DNA from: Candidatus Benthicola marisminoris | GTDB taxonomy: Bacteria > Gemmatimonadota > Gemmatimonadetes > Palauibacterales > Palauibacteraceae | Direction: 5' to 3' | NCBI GenBank assembly: GCA_023554335.1 | Contig: JAMJQR010000103.1 | Coordinates: 1-37,043, forward strand | DNA: 37,043 nt | Shown here: piece after piece, positions 7,941-15,482 of the stretch | Layout of the letters: every line of letters begins with the position of its first letter | How positions within the stretch are numbered: the first letter of the stretch is position 1 | Position numbers and translations under genes: made by a program | Notes under the pieces: model-generated | Databases searched by the model: none | What the model was told of the DNA's origin: nothing | What the model saw: only the letters and a program-made list of their open reading frames with translations

Positions 7941-8356
7941 GAATCCGGTCCCGGCGCTCGCGCGCGGCGGCCAGCGCCGCCCTCATGCTCGGCGTCGCGG
8001 GATGCGCCGACACGGTGAATCCCACCGTGGGAGGTCTTCGCCTCGGAGTCGAGAACGCACCTCTCAAGCCGCCGGTCCGAACGGACACGCTGCACCCCTT
8101 CGAGTACCCAGCGGCGGCCTGGTCCTATGGAGCGAGCGGCACCACGGTGCTGAAGATCCTGATCTCCGAGCGGGGAACGGTGGACTCCGCGTTCGTCCTC
8201 CAGTCCAGCGGGGACCGGGCGCTCGACTCGGCGGCCATCGCGAACTCGCGCCTGCTCGAGTGGGAGCCGGCCGAGCAGGGCGGTGAGCCGATTCCGATCT
8301 GGGGAAGGCTGCCCGTCATCTATCCGACACCCGAGGACCGACCCGATGACCCATAA
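7937..8356 (+). CDS. Lipoprotein with a TonB-C-like domain
   Basis: A 139-residue protein starting at GTG 7937, overlapping the mutS stop as GTGA. An Arg-rich N-terminus and a hydrophobic stretch lead to a lipobox V20-A21-G22-C23, so Lgt (encoded at 26634) would modify Cys23. Residues about 57-125 resemble the TonB C-terminal domain: GTTVLKILISERGTVDSAFV, then SSGDRALDSAAIANSRLLEW and a closing strand with PVIYP. TonB normally carries this fold on an inner-membrane helix and uses it to contact outer-membrane transporters; here there is no helix and no Pro-rich spacer. The function is therefore not predicted; binding in the periplasm is an inference. It overlaps the next gene by 11 bases. Confidence 0.75.
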   Translation: MRIRSRRSRAAASAALMLGVAGCADTVNPTVGGLRLGVENAPLKPPVRTDTLHPFEYPAAAWSYGASGTTVLKILISERGTVDSAFVLQSSGDRALDSAAIANSRLLEWEPAEQGGEPIPIWGRLPVIYPTPEDRPDDP

Positions 8357-9380
8357 GGCGCATCCGCGACCGTACGACGACGTCCTCGCGACCATCGGCT
8401 GGACGCCGATGATCCGCCTGAATCGAGTGACCGACGGCGCCCGGACGCCCATCTACGTCAAGGCGGAGTCCTTCAATCCCGGGGGGTCGGTCAAGGATCG
8501 CATCGGGATTGCCCTGATCGAGGCGGCGGAGGCGGAGGGCGCGCTTCACCCGGGCGGCACGATCGTGGAGGGAACCTCGGGGAACACGGGAATCGGCCTT
8601 GCGGTGGCGGCCGCCGTGAAGGGCTACCAGTGCGTGTTCACGATTCCCGACAAGATGAGCGACGAAAAGGTCCGGCTCCTGCGGGCTTTTGGCGCCCGTG
8701 TGATCGTGACGCCGACCGTGGAGCCCGATCATCCAGAGTACTACGGGACGGTGGCCCGGCGGATCGCGGAGGAGACACCGAATTCGTTCCTGGCCGACCA
8801 GTTCTACAACCAGGTCAACCCGGACGCGCACTATCGCACCACCGGCCCCGAGATCTGGGAGCAGACCGAGGGGCGGGTCACGCATTTCGTGGCATCCCCG
8901 GGCACCGGCGGGACCATCAGCGGCGCCGCCCGATTCCTGAAGGAGAGGAATCCCGACGTCCGTGTCATCGCGGGCGACCCGGAGGGCTCCGTGTTCGCCG
9001 GCTACTCCAGGACGGGCGAGGTCGGAGAGGGAGCTGCGTACAAGGTCGAGGGAATCGGAAACGACAAGCTCCCGGCCACGCTCCACTTCGACTGGATCGA
9101 CGAATTCCGGACCGTGGACGACCACACCTCCTTCCACATGGCTCGCCGCATTACGCGAGAAGAGGGCCTCTTCGTGGGTGGGTCTACCGGTTTGATCGTG
9201 CACATCGCGGTGGAAATCGCCCGGGAGGTGGACGACCCGGAGGCGTGCATCGTGGCCATCCTGTGCGATACCGGGGAGCGGTATCTCTCCAAGGTGTTCA
9301 ACGACGAATGGCTCGAGGAGAACGGCATGGGCGACCTGGTGGATCGACCCGAGTCGCCCGACGGGCCCGAGGAGCGGTGA
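8346..9380 (+). CDS. Cysteine synthase / cystathionine beta-synthase family PLP enzyme
   Basis: A 344-residue fold-type II PLP enzyme. The PLP lysine is K50 in NPGGSVKDR; the TSGNTG loop that contacts the substrate carboxylate and the phosphate-binding SPGTGGTISG loop are present. Segments such as NQVNPDAHYRTTGPEI, DPEGSVFAG, KVEGIGNDKLP, LFVGGSTG and LSKVFNDEWL are closer to cystathionine beta-synthase catalytic cores than to E. coli CysK. No C-terminal CBS (Bateman) pair is present, so it is a core-only enzyme. It makes either cysteine from an activated serine plus sulfide or cystathionine from serine plus homocysteine; sequence alone does not decide. ATG 8346 overlaps the lipoprotein gene end; an upstream extension from 8283 is not conserved. 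Confidence 0.88.
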   Translation: MTHKAHPRPYDDVLATIGWTPMIRLNRVTDGARTPIYVKAESFNPGGSVKDRIGIALIEAAEAEGALHPGGTIVEGTSGNTGIGLAVAAAVKGYQCVFTIPDKMSDEKVRLLRAFGARVIVTPTVEPDHPEYYGTVARRIAEETPNSFLADQFYNQVNPDAHYRTTGPEIWEQTEGRVTHFVASPGTGGTISGAARFLKERNPDVRVIAGDPEGSVFAGYSRTGEVGEGAAYKVEGIGNDKLPATLHFDWIDEFRTVDDHTSFHMARRITREEGLFVGGSTGLIVHIAVEIAREVDDPEACIVAILCDTGERYLSKVFNDEWLEENGMGDLVDRPESPDGPEER

Positions 9381-9384
9381 GCGG

Positions 9385-10407
9385 ATGAACATCGCGGTGG
9401 TTCTCGGCGGGACGAACGAAGAGCGGAATGTCTCGCTCGCGACGGGCCGGGCCGTGGTAGCGGCGCTCAGGGAGCGTGGGCACGAGGTCGTGGCGGTGGA
9501 TCCGGCACATGGTGCCGTGCCGCGCGAGGAGGAGGGGCGCATGCTCGGCGGCGCCGTCGGGGCCGACCCACCCACCCTGGCGGACCTGGGACGCCTCGGC
9601 AGCTCGGCACTCGGCGCGGCTCTGGCCGAACTCCCGGCGGTTCGGCGCGCGGAGGTCGTATTCCTGGCGCTGCATGGAGAGTTCGGCGAGGACGGCACGA
9701 TGCAGGGGCTCCTGGACCTGGCCGGCGTGGCCTACACGGGAAGTGGATGCCTCGGGAGCGCGGTAGCATTCGACAAGCGAGTCTCCAAGGAGCTGCTCAC
9801 GTTTGCAGGTGTCCCCACGCCCGCCTGGGCGCCGTCGGCCGCGGACCCTGCAGCCATCGTGGACGCCCTGGGGCTGCCGCTGGTCGTCAAGCCGTCGTCG
9901 GGCGGGTCGACGGTGGGGCTGACCGTGGTGCACCGGGCGGACCAGCTGGAGGAGGCGATCGCGCTGGCGGCGGAGTACGACGACGACGTGTTGTGCGAGG
10001 CCTTCATACCGGGCCGCGAGCTCACGGTGGCGGTGCTCGAGGGCGAGGCTCTTCCCCCGGTCGAGATCATCCCGAGCCACGAGATCTACGACTACGAGTG
10101 CAAGTACACGCCCGGCATGTCCCAATACGTCGCCCCGGCCGACCTGTCGGGTGAGGAGACGGCGCGGCTCCAGGATCTCGCCATCCGCGCATACGATGCG
10201 CTCCGCCAATCCTCGTACAGCCGGATCGACTTCCGACGCGCAGATGACGGGTCGCACTGGTGCCTGGAGGCCAACAGTCTGCCCGGGCTCACCCCGACGA
10301 GCCTCGTACCGAAAGCCGCGGCTGCCGCGGGCATCGAGTTCCCGAAGCTGTGTGAGCGGATCGCACTCTCGGGGATCACTCGGTCCGTGCGCCGTGGGTC
10401 TCTCTGA
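9385..10407 (+). CDS. ddl: D-alanine--D-alanine ligase
   Basis: A 340-residue ATP-grasp ligase that joins two D-alanines for the peptidoglycan peptide stem in the cytoplasm. Visible motifs are the N-terminal VVLGGTNEERNVSL, the FLALHGEFGEDGTMQGLL block, YTGSGCLGSAVAFDK, the ATP-grasp VVKPSSGGSTVGLT and the metal/substrate end LEANSLPGLTPTSL. Length and motif order match Ddl. The start ATG 9385 is 5 bases after the previous stop, and its stop overlaps the next start (TGATG at 10405), so it is inside the same operon. No murein cluster surrounds it here. Confidence 0.95.
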   Translation: MNIAVVLGGTNEERNVSLATGRAVVAALRERGHEVVAVDPAHGAVPREEEGRMLGGAVGADPPTLADLGRLGSSALGAALAELPAVRRAEVVFLALHGEFGEDGTMQGLLDLAGVAYTGSGCLGSAVAFDKRVSKELLTFAGVPTPAWAPSAADPAAIVDALGLPLVVKPSSGGSTVGLTVVHRADQLEEAIALAAEYDDDVLCEAFIPGRELTVAVLEGEALPPVEIIPSHEIYDYECKYTPGMSQYVAPADLSGEETARLQDLAIRAYDALRQSSYSRIDFRRADDGSHWCLEANSLPGLTPTSLVPKAAAAAGIEFPKLCERIALSGITRSVRRGSL

Positions 10408-11327
10408 TGGGCTTTGCCGATCGCAGATACGACGCCCCGCGGCGAGGCGGCTATGGAGGAGGCGGATACGGCGGAGGCGCGGGCGCCCTGTTCGGCTACT
10501 CCCTGACGCCGTGGGTCAAGCGGCTCCTGATCGCCAACTTCGCGGTCTTCCTCGCGATCAGCATGCTGGGTCTCGTGCCCTATCCCCGGGCCGTGGACCT
10601 GTTCGGCTTCTCTACGCCGGACCTGTTCCGCCACCCGTGGTCTCCGGTCACCTACATGTTCGTCCACGCGAACCAGTTCGGGCACATCTTCTTCAACATG
10701 CTGATTCTCTTCTTCTTCGGCCCGCCTCTCGAGCGGGAGTGGGGTGGAAGAGAGTTCCTCAAGTTCTACCTGCTGTGCGGAATCGGAGCGGCGCTCGCCT
10801 CCGTTCTCCTGTACCAGTGGATCGGGCCCGTATCCGTGATCGGGGCTTCGGGAGCCCTGATGGGGGTGATGCTGGCGTTCGCGATGAAGTGGCCGAACGC
10901 CCGGGTCCTCCTGTGGTTCATCATTCCGGTGAAGGTGAAGTACCTGGTGGCCGTCATCATCGCGCTCGACCTCTGGGCCACACGCTCCGCCATGGCCGGA
11001 AACCCCGGGGGCGGCGTGGCGACCTGGGCTCACCTGGGCGGCGCGGCGACCGCCTGGATCTACCTGCGCTACGGGAATCGGATCGAGGCCCGTCTTCGCC
11101 GAATGAATCCGCGGCGAGCCAGACTCGGCGTGGAGAGCGGAAAGTCGCCGGGGTCGGGTGGCGGGAGCTCCACCCGGCCGCGACGGGATCGTCCGGTGGA
11201 CGGGGACGCGCTGGACGAGGTGGACCGGATCCTGGACAAGATCCGGGACTCCGGAATCGAGTCCCTGACGGCGAAAGAGAAGACGTATCTGGATGACATG
11301 AGCCGCCGGTATCGCGGCTCGCCGTAA
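10407..11327 (+). CDS. Rhomboid family intramembrane serine protease
   Basis: A 306-residue membrane protein with about six hydrophobic helices. The catalytic serine is S148 in GASGAL and the catalytic histidine is H209 in AHLGGA; the oxyanion-side motif HANQFGHIFFNM is also present. Rhomboids cleave membrane-embedded helices of other proteins. The N-terminus carries a Gly/Tyr-rich stretch (GGYGGGGYGGGAG). The cytoplasmic C-terminus (about residues 265-303: DEVDRILDKIRDSGIESL, then a conserved Thr-Ala-Lys-Glu) is a small helical tail seen in rhomboids of several diderm phyla. The gene overlaps ddl by one base and ends before a hairpin terminator. Substrates are unknown. Confidence 0.92.
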   Translation: MGFADRRYDAPRRGGYGGGGYGGGAGALFGYSLTPWVKRLLIANFAVFLAISMLGLVPYPRAVDLFGFSTPDLFRHPWSPVTYMFVHANQFGHIFFNMLILFFFGPPLEREWGGREFLKFYLLCGIGAALASVLLYQWIGPVSVIGASGALMGVMLAFAMKWPNARVLLWFIIPVKVKYLVAVIIALDLWATRSAMAGNPGGGVATWAHLGGAATAWIYLRYGNRIEARLRRMNPRRARLGVESGKSPGSGGGSSTRPRRDRPVDGDALDEVDRILDKIRDSGIESLTAKEKTYLDDMSRRYRGSP

Positions 11328-11332
11328 GGCGG

Positions 11333-11365
11333 CCGAGCCCCTTTCCACGGGGCGAGGTCTTTTCT
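11333..11365 (+). terminator. Intrinsic terminator after the rhomboid gene
   Basis: GCCCC (11337-11341) pairs with GGGGC (11349-11353) around a 7-base loop. The stem extends through two possible sheared G-A pairs to CC/GG (11333-11334 and 11356-11357). TCTTTTCT follows directly. It lies 5 bases after the rhomboid stop and probably ends the holA-to-rhomboid operon. Confidence 0.6.
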
Positions 11366-11370
11366 ACTAT
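11342..11370 (+). promoter_or_regulatory. Weak candidate sigma-70 promoter for the EF-G gene
   Basis: TTTCCA (11342-11347) and TACTAT (11365-11370) are 17 bases apart, each matching 4 of 6 consensus positions. The site overlaps the terminator and lies about 78 bases before the EF-G start. A promoter is expected in this gap, but this particular match is weak. Confidence 0.25.
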
Positions 11371-11447
11371 GTGGCCCCCTGCGATGCGGCTCCCAGCCGC
11401 GCCGCCGGGGTCTCTTGGACACAACCCCTCACAGGAGGTGTGGTGCG

Positions 11448-13544
11448 ATGGGTACCGAGTACGGTTCCTCCGACATCAGAAATATCGCGGTTCTCGGTCA
11501 TGGCGGCAGCGGCAAGACGACGCTCGTGGACGCCATGTGCTTCATAGCCGGTTCCACCACCAGGCGCGGTTCGGTCGAGAACGGCACTGCCCACACCGAC
11601 TTCACACCGGAAGAGCACGACCACGGAATCTCCATCAATCTGGCCGTAGCCCGCGCCGAATGGATGGGCACCAAGCTCAACCTGATCGACACCCCCGGAT
11701 ACCTCGACTTCTTCGGTGAGGTGGAGGCTGCGGTTCGGGTCGTGGACGGTGGCTTGCTGGTCGTGAGCGCCACGAACGGCGTGGAGGTCGGGACCGAGCG
11801 CGTGTGGGCGGCCTGCAGCAAGCGTTCCCTGCCACGGATGTTCTTCGTGTCGATGATGGACCGGGAGAACGCCAGCTTCGAGAAGTGCTTCAACCAGATT
11901 CGGGACACCCTGTCGTCAGAGGCGATCCCTGTGGAGGTGCCGATCGGCACCGGCGACAGTTTCAGCGGCATCGTGAACCTGTTTTCGAACAAGGCGCACC
12001 TCTACAAAGACGGCTCCTCGAAGGGCGAGTACGAAGAGACGGAGATCCCCGGTGAGTTGCTGGACACGGTCGAGCAGTACCGGGAGCAACTGATCGAGAC
12101 GATTGCGGCTACCGACGATGAGCTCCTCGAGGCCTATCTCGAAGGCGAAGAGCTGGATCGCGACAAGGTACTGGCGGCCATGTCGGCGGCCATGTGGCGC
12201 GGCGAACTGTTCCCCATCTTCTGCGGGTCGGGGGACAGCGGATACGGTGTTCGCGCCATCATGAACAAGCTGGTGGAACTCATGCCGTCACCGGCCGACG
12301 CGGGCACGGTCGAGGTCGCGAGCGCGAAGGGCGACATCACCGAGTTGAAACCGCTGGACTCAGAGCCGCTCACGGCGATGGTGTTCAAGACGACGCAGGA
12401 GCCACGGGTAGGTGAGTTGACTTACTTCCGGGTATTCTCCGGCTTCGTGCGTGGGGGCATGACAGCCTCCAATCCGGGTCACTCGATCGATGAGCGCCTC
12501 ACGCATCCAGCGACGCCCGATGGCGCGAGTCGCTCGGAAGTCGAGGTCCTGCACGCCGGTGACATTGGGGTGGTCGCGAAGCTCAAGGACACGCACACGG
12601 GAGACACCCTTTGCGCGCAGGGTAAGGACTTCCGGCTGGCCCCGATCGACTGGCCGAAGCCGGATATCGCGATTGCCATCTTCCCGGCCTCGCGCGGCGA
12701 GGAAGACAAGCTGGCCAACGGACTGAACCGGGTGCACGAGGAAGACCCGACGTTCGTCGCCGCCTTCGACCCCGAGCTGGGCCAGACGATCGCCCGCGGA
12801 CTGGGCGAGCTGCACCTCAACGTCGCGATGGAGCGTCTGAAGCGGAAATTCGGCGTAAACGTCGAGACTGAAGCCCCTCGCATCGCGTACCGTGAGACGA
12901 TCACCAAGACGGCCCAGGGCCAGGGCCGGTACAAGAAGCAGACCGGTGGCCGTGGCCAGTACGGTGATTGCTGGCTTCGGCTGGCGCCCCGGACTCGCGG
13001 AGAGGGCTTTGAGTTCATCAGCAAGATCGTGGGCGGCGTGATCCCCAGTAAGTTCGTGCCGGCTGTGGGCAAAGGGGTCCAGGAGGCCCTGGACCGAGGG
13101 ATTCTTGCCGGCTACCCGGTCGTGGATGTCGCCGTGGAGTGCTACGACGGGTCGTACCACGCAGTGGACAGCTCGGAGCAGGCCTTCAAAGTCGCCGGAT
13201 CGATGGCGTTTCAGAAGGTGGCCCGCGATGCGCGCCCGATCATCCTGGAGCCGATCCTGGAGGTTGAAGTGCGGACGCCCGAGGAGTTCATGGGCGAGGT
13301 CATCGGCGATCTGAACCAGCGTCGGGGCCGCATCATGGGCATGGAGGCGGACGGGCACTGGCAGGTCGTCAAGGCGAAGGTGCCGCAGGCGGAGATGTAC
13401 CGCTACTCGACGGCGCTGCGTTCCCTCACGCAGGGGAAGGGCGCGCATGCGAGGGACCTGGCGGGGTACGAACCGGCGCCGGCGGATGTGACGCAGAAGA
13501 TCATCGCGGAGTCCGAGGCGAGGAAAGAGGAAGAGCACCGCTGA
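11448..13544 (+). CDS. fusA2: Elongation factor G-like GTPase (EF-G-2 / FusA2 type)
   Basis: A 698-residue translational GTPase with all five EF-G domains. The P-loop is GHGGSGKT (17-24), unlike the AHIDAGKT of canonical EF-G. Switch I reads DFTPEEHDHGISI. Switch II reads DTPGYLDF (81-88), with Tyr85 where canonical EF-G has its catalytic His. The NKxD base motif is degenerate: S135-M136-M137-D138. Domain IV/V segments such as YKKQTGGRGQYGDCWL and GEVIGDLNQRRGRIMGME are well conserved. These changes match the EF-G-2 branch typified by Thermus thermophilus EF-G-2, rather than the main translocase. ATG 11448 follows a strong AGGAGGTG (11431-11438); a TTG upstream at 11415 is less likely. The main fusA is presumably elsewhere in the genome. 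Confidence 0.9.
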   Translation: MGTEYGSSDIRNIAVLGHGGSGKTTLVDAMCFIAGSTTRRGSVENGTAHTDFTPEEHDHGISINLAVARAEWMGTKLNLIDTPGYLDFFGEVEAAVRVVDGGLLVVSATNGVEVGTERVWAACSKRSLPRMFFVSMMDRENASFEKCFNQIRDTLSSEAIPVEVPIGTGDSFSGIVNLFSNKAHLYKDGSSKGEYEETEIPGELLDTVEQYREQLIETIAATDDELLEAYLEGEELDRDKVLAAMSAAMWRGELFPIFCGSGDSGYGVRAIMNKLVELMPSPADAGTVEVASAKGDITELKPLDSEPLTAMVFKTTQEPRVGELTYFRVFSGFVRGGMTASNPGHSIDERLTHPATPDGASRSEVEVLHAGDIGVVAKLKDTHTGDTLCAQGKDFRLAPIDWPKPDIAIAIFPASRGEEDKLANGLNRVHEEDPTFVAAFDPELGQTIARGLGELHLNVAMERLKRKFGVNVETEAPRIAYRETITKTAQGQGRYKKQTGGRGQYGDCWLRLAPRTRGEGFEFISKIVGGVIPSKFVPAVGKGVQEALDRGILAGYPVVDVAVECYDGSYHAVDSSEQAFKVAGSMAFQKVARDARPIILEPILEVEVRTPEEFMGEVIGDLNQRRGRIMGMEADGHWQVVKAKVPQAEMYRYSTALRSLTQGKGAHARDLAGYEPAPADVTQKIIAESEARKEEEHR

Positions 13545-13553
13545 TCGCGGTGC
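13535..13553 (+). repeat. Perfect hairpin enclosing the EF-G stop codon
   Basis: GCACCGC (13535-13541) pairs with GCGGTGC (13547-13553) around a 5-base loop, TGATC, that contains the EF-G stop TGA. No T-run follows. It could be a weak terminator, an mRNA end stabiliser or chance, and it separates EF-G from yebC. Confidence 0.4.
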
Positions 13554-13574
13554 CCAGAGACGGAGTAGAGACGT

Positions 13575-14324
13575 TTGGCAGGACACAGCAAATGGTCGCA
13601 GATCAAGCGCCAAAAGGCGGTCAATGATCAGGCGCGCGGCAGAGTATTCTCGAAGATGGGGAGGGAGCTCGCCGTAGCGGCCCGCCAGGGCGGGGGTGAC
13701 CCCAACTTCAATCCACGTTTACGGACGGCGATCGCCAACGCGAAAGCCGAGAACATGCCGCAGGCCAACATCGATCGTGCCGTTCAACGGGGCACGGGCG
13801 AGTTGCCGGGCATGGTGTTCGAGGAGACCACGTACGAGGGCTACGGCCCCGGCGGCGTCGCCATCTTCCTGGAGTGCGTGACGGACAATACCAACCGGAC
13901 GGTAGCCGAAATCCGTCACATCATGAGCAAGGGCGGAGGCAACCTCGGCCAGAGCGGGTCCGTGGCCTGGATGTTCGAGCGGAAGGGACAGATCTACCTT
14001 GACGCGGAGCGGTACGACGAGGAGGTAGCCCTCGAGTCGGCCCTCGGCGCGGGAGCCGAGGACATGGTGACCGAGGACACGGTGCACGTTCTGACCACCT
14101 CGGTGGCGGACTTTCACGTGGTCCAGGACGGACTGCGCGAGCAGGGAGTCGAGTTCGAGGAAGCCGAGCTCGCCCTGATTCCGACCACGACCATGAAGGT
14201 GGAGGGACGCGAGGCCGAAAGACTGCTCAGGCTGGTGAGCACGCTGGAAGAGCAGGACGACGTGCTGAAACTCTACTCGAACTTCGAGGTGGATGACGAA
14301 GCGTTCGCGTCGCTCGAAGGCTGA
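13575..14324 (+). CDS. yebC: YebC/PmpR family protein (TACO1-like)
   Basis: A 249-residue YebC-family protein with the hallmark N-terminus MAGHSKWSQIKRQKAVNDQA, then NIDRAVQRGTGE, the YEGYGPGGVAIFLECVTDN block and KGGGNLGQSGSVAWMFE. The start is TTG at 13575, fixed by the conserved MAGHSKW. Members have been described as transcription regulators and, more recently, as ribosome-associated factors that relieve stalling at proline-rich stretches; which applies here is not visible. Its position directly before ruvC reproduces the widespread yebC-ruvC order. A divergent EF-G lies just upstream, so the neighbourhood suits a translation role. Confidence 0.95.
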   Translation: MAGHSKWSQIKRQKAVNDQARGRVFSKMGRELAVAARQGGGDPNFNPRLRTAIANAKAENMPQANIDRAVQRGTGELPGMVFEETTYEGYGPGGVAIFLECVTDNTNRTVAEIRHIMSKGGGNLGQSGSVAWMFERKGQIYLDAERYDEEVALESALGAGAEDMVTEDTVHVLTTSVADFHVVQDGLREQGVEFEEAELALIPTTTMKVEGREAERLLRLVSTLEEQDDVLKLYSNFEVDDEAFASLEG

Positions 14325-14326
14325 GT

Positions 14327-14360
14327 CGGTCCACGGCTCCGGCGCCGGTCGTCGGGACCG
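14327..14360. repeat. Nested inverted repeat between yebC and ruvC
   Basis: CGGTCC (14327-14332) and GGACCG (14355-14360) are inverted repeats that enclose a perfect 10-base palindrome, CCGGCGCCGG (14339-14348). They fill most of the 47-base gap before ruvC. No T-run follows. It may be an operator or an mRNA hairpin; GC-rich DNA makes chance possible. Confidence 0.35.
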
Positions 14361-14371
14361 CTAGGCACTCC

Positions 14372-14872
14372 GTGCGCGTACTCGGGATCGACCCCGGATC
14401 CACCGTCACCGGCTACGGCGTCATCGAAGGCCGGGGCACCGACTGCCGGCTCATCGAGTGCGGCGTCATCCGCTCGCCCCGGAAGGGCGATCTGGCCGTC
14501 AGGCTCCTTCACATCTACAGTGACATACAGGCGGTGATCGAGCGGCTGCAGCCGGACTGCATGGCCGTCGAGGGGGTGTTCTATCGCGAGAACCCCCGCA
14601 CGGCCGTGGTCCTGGCGCATGCCCGCGGCGTGGCGCTGCTGGCAGGAGCGGAGAGCGGCCTGGTGGTGGCGGAGTATCCGCCGGCGGAGATCAAGAAGGC
14701 GGTGGTCGGTACCGGACGGGCGACCAAGACACAGGTGGGGTTCATGGTACAGAAGCTGTTGGGACTCGCTGAGCCGCCCCGACCGTCGGATGCGTCGGAC
14801 GGCTGCGCAGCGGCCCTGTGCCACCTCCTCATCGGGACCGGGCCCCTCGCCCGCCGGGGATCATCGGCATGA
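14372..14872 (+). CDS. ruvC: Holliday junction endonuclease RuvC
   Basis: A 166-residue RuvC with all four catalytic acidic residues at the expected places: D7 in GIDPGS, E67 in VEGVFY, and D140 and D143 in PSDASDG (E. coli D7, E66, D138, D141). It cuts four-way junctions symmetrically in concert with RuvAB during recombinational repair. The start is GTG at 14372, which directly begins the conserved MRVLGIDPG. The stop overlaps the ruvA start as ATGA (14869), so translation is coupled. Confidence 0.96.
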   Translation: MRVLGIDPGSTVTGYGVIEGRGTDCRLIECGVIRSPRKGDLAVRLLHIYSDIQAVIERLQPDCMAVEGVFYRENPRTAVVLAHARGVALLAGAESGLVVAEYPPAEIKKAVVGTGRATKTQVGFMVQKLLGLAEPPRPSDASDGCAAALCHLLIGTGPLARRGSSA

Positions 14873-15462
14873 TCAGCCGGGTGCGCGGCGAGCTGGCCGC
14901 GGTTCGCTCCGATCGGGTCGAGGTCATGACGGTGGCCGGAGTGGGCTACGAGATCATCGTTCCCGCGCGGGTGTTCGAGACGCTCCCCGAGCCCGGGGGA
15001 GAGATGGACCTTCATACCGCCCTGGTTTCCAGGGATGACGCGCTCGAGCTGTTCGGGTTCGGCAGCGCACTGGACCGGGAGCTGTTCCTGCGACTGCAGG
15101 GCGCGTCCGGCGTCGGACCCCGGCTGGCCCTGGCCATTCTCGGGACGCTGCCGTCCCGACGGATCGTGAGCGCGCTGCGCAGCCGGAGTCACGAGACGCT
15201 TCAGATGGTCAGCGGCGTGGGCCGGAAGACGGCGGAGCGAATGGCACTCGAGCTGGCGGACAAGCTCGAGGACCTGGCTGTCTCGACCGGGTCGGCCTCC
15301 GACGACGAACCCCTCGACGGGACGACGGCGGCCCTGGAAGCGCTTCGTGCGCTGGGCTACTCTCAGCTGGAGAGTGAGAGCGCCCTCCGGGCCGCCCGGC
15401 GCGAGCTGGACGGAGAGGTCGAGACCGGGGAGTTGATTCGAGCCGCGCTGCGGCACCTGTAG
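14869..15462 (+). CDS. ruvA: Holliday junction DNA helicase subunit RuvA
   Basis: A 197-residue RuvA. Domain I begins [12 protein letters not shown] and has the [15 protein letters not shown] strand region. Domain II contains the helix-hairpin-helix motifs [13 protein letters not shown] and [16 protein letters not shown], which grip the junction DNA. Domain III at the C-terminus ([19 protein letters not shown]) contacts RuvB. RuvA tetramers bind the junction and load the RuvB motor. ATG 14869 was chosen over an upstream in-frame start at 14818 because the conserved N-terminus begins there and it forms the ATGA overlap with ruvC. Confidence 0.96.
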   Translation: MISRVRGELAAVRSDRVEVMTVAGVGYEIIVPARVFETLPEPGGEMDLHTALVSRDDALELFGFGSALDRELFLRLQGASGVGPRLALAILGTLPSRRIVSALRSRSHETLQMVSGVGRKTAERMALELADKLEDLAVSTGSASDDEPLDGTTAALEALRALGYSQLESESALRAARRELDGEVETGELIRAALRHL

Positions 15463-15482
15463 CGGCGACCGCGGAGAGCCCG

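Noticed and set aside
10434-10485. Short tandem repeat (GGC/GGA/TAT units) at the start of the rhomboid gene
   Set aside because: It is codon-level repetition encoding the Gly/Tyr-rich head, not a separate DNA repeat.
12360-13613. Minus-strand open frame (417 codons) opposite EF-G
   Set aside because: No motif, and it overlaps a conserved gene along nearly its whole length.
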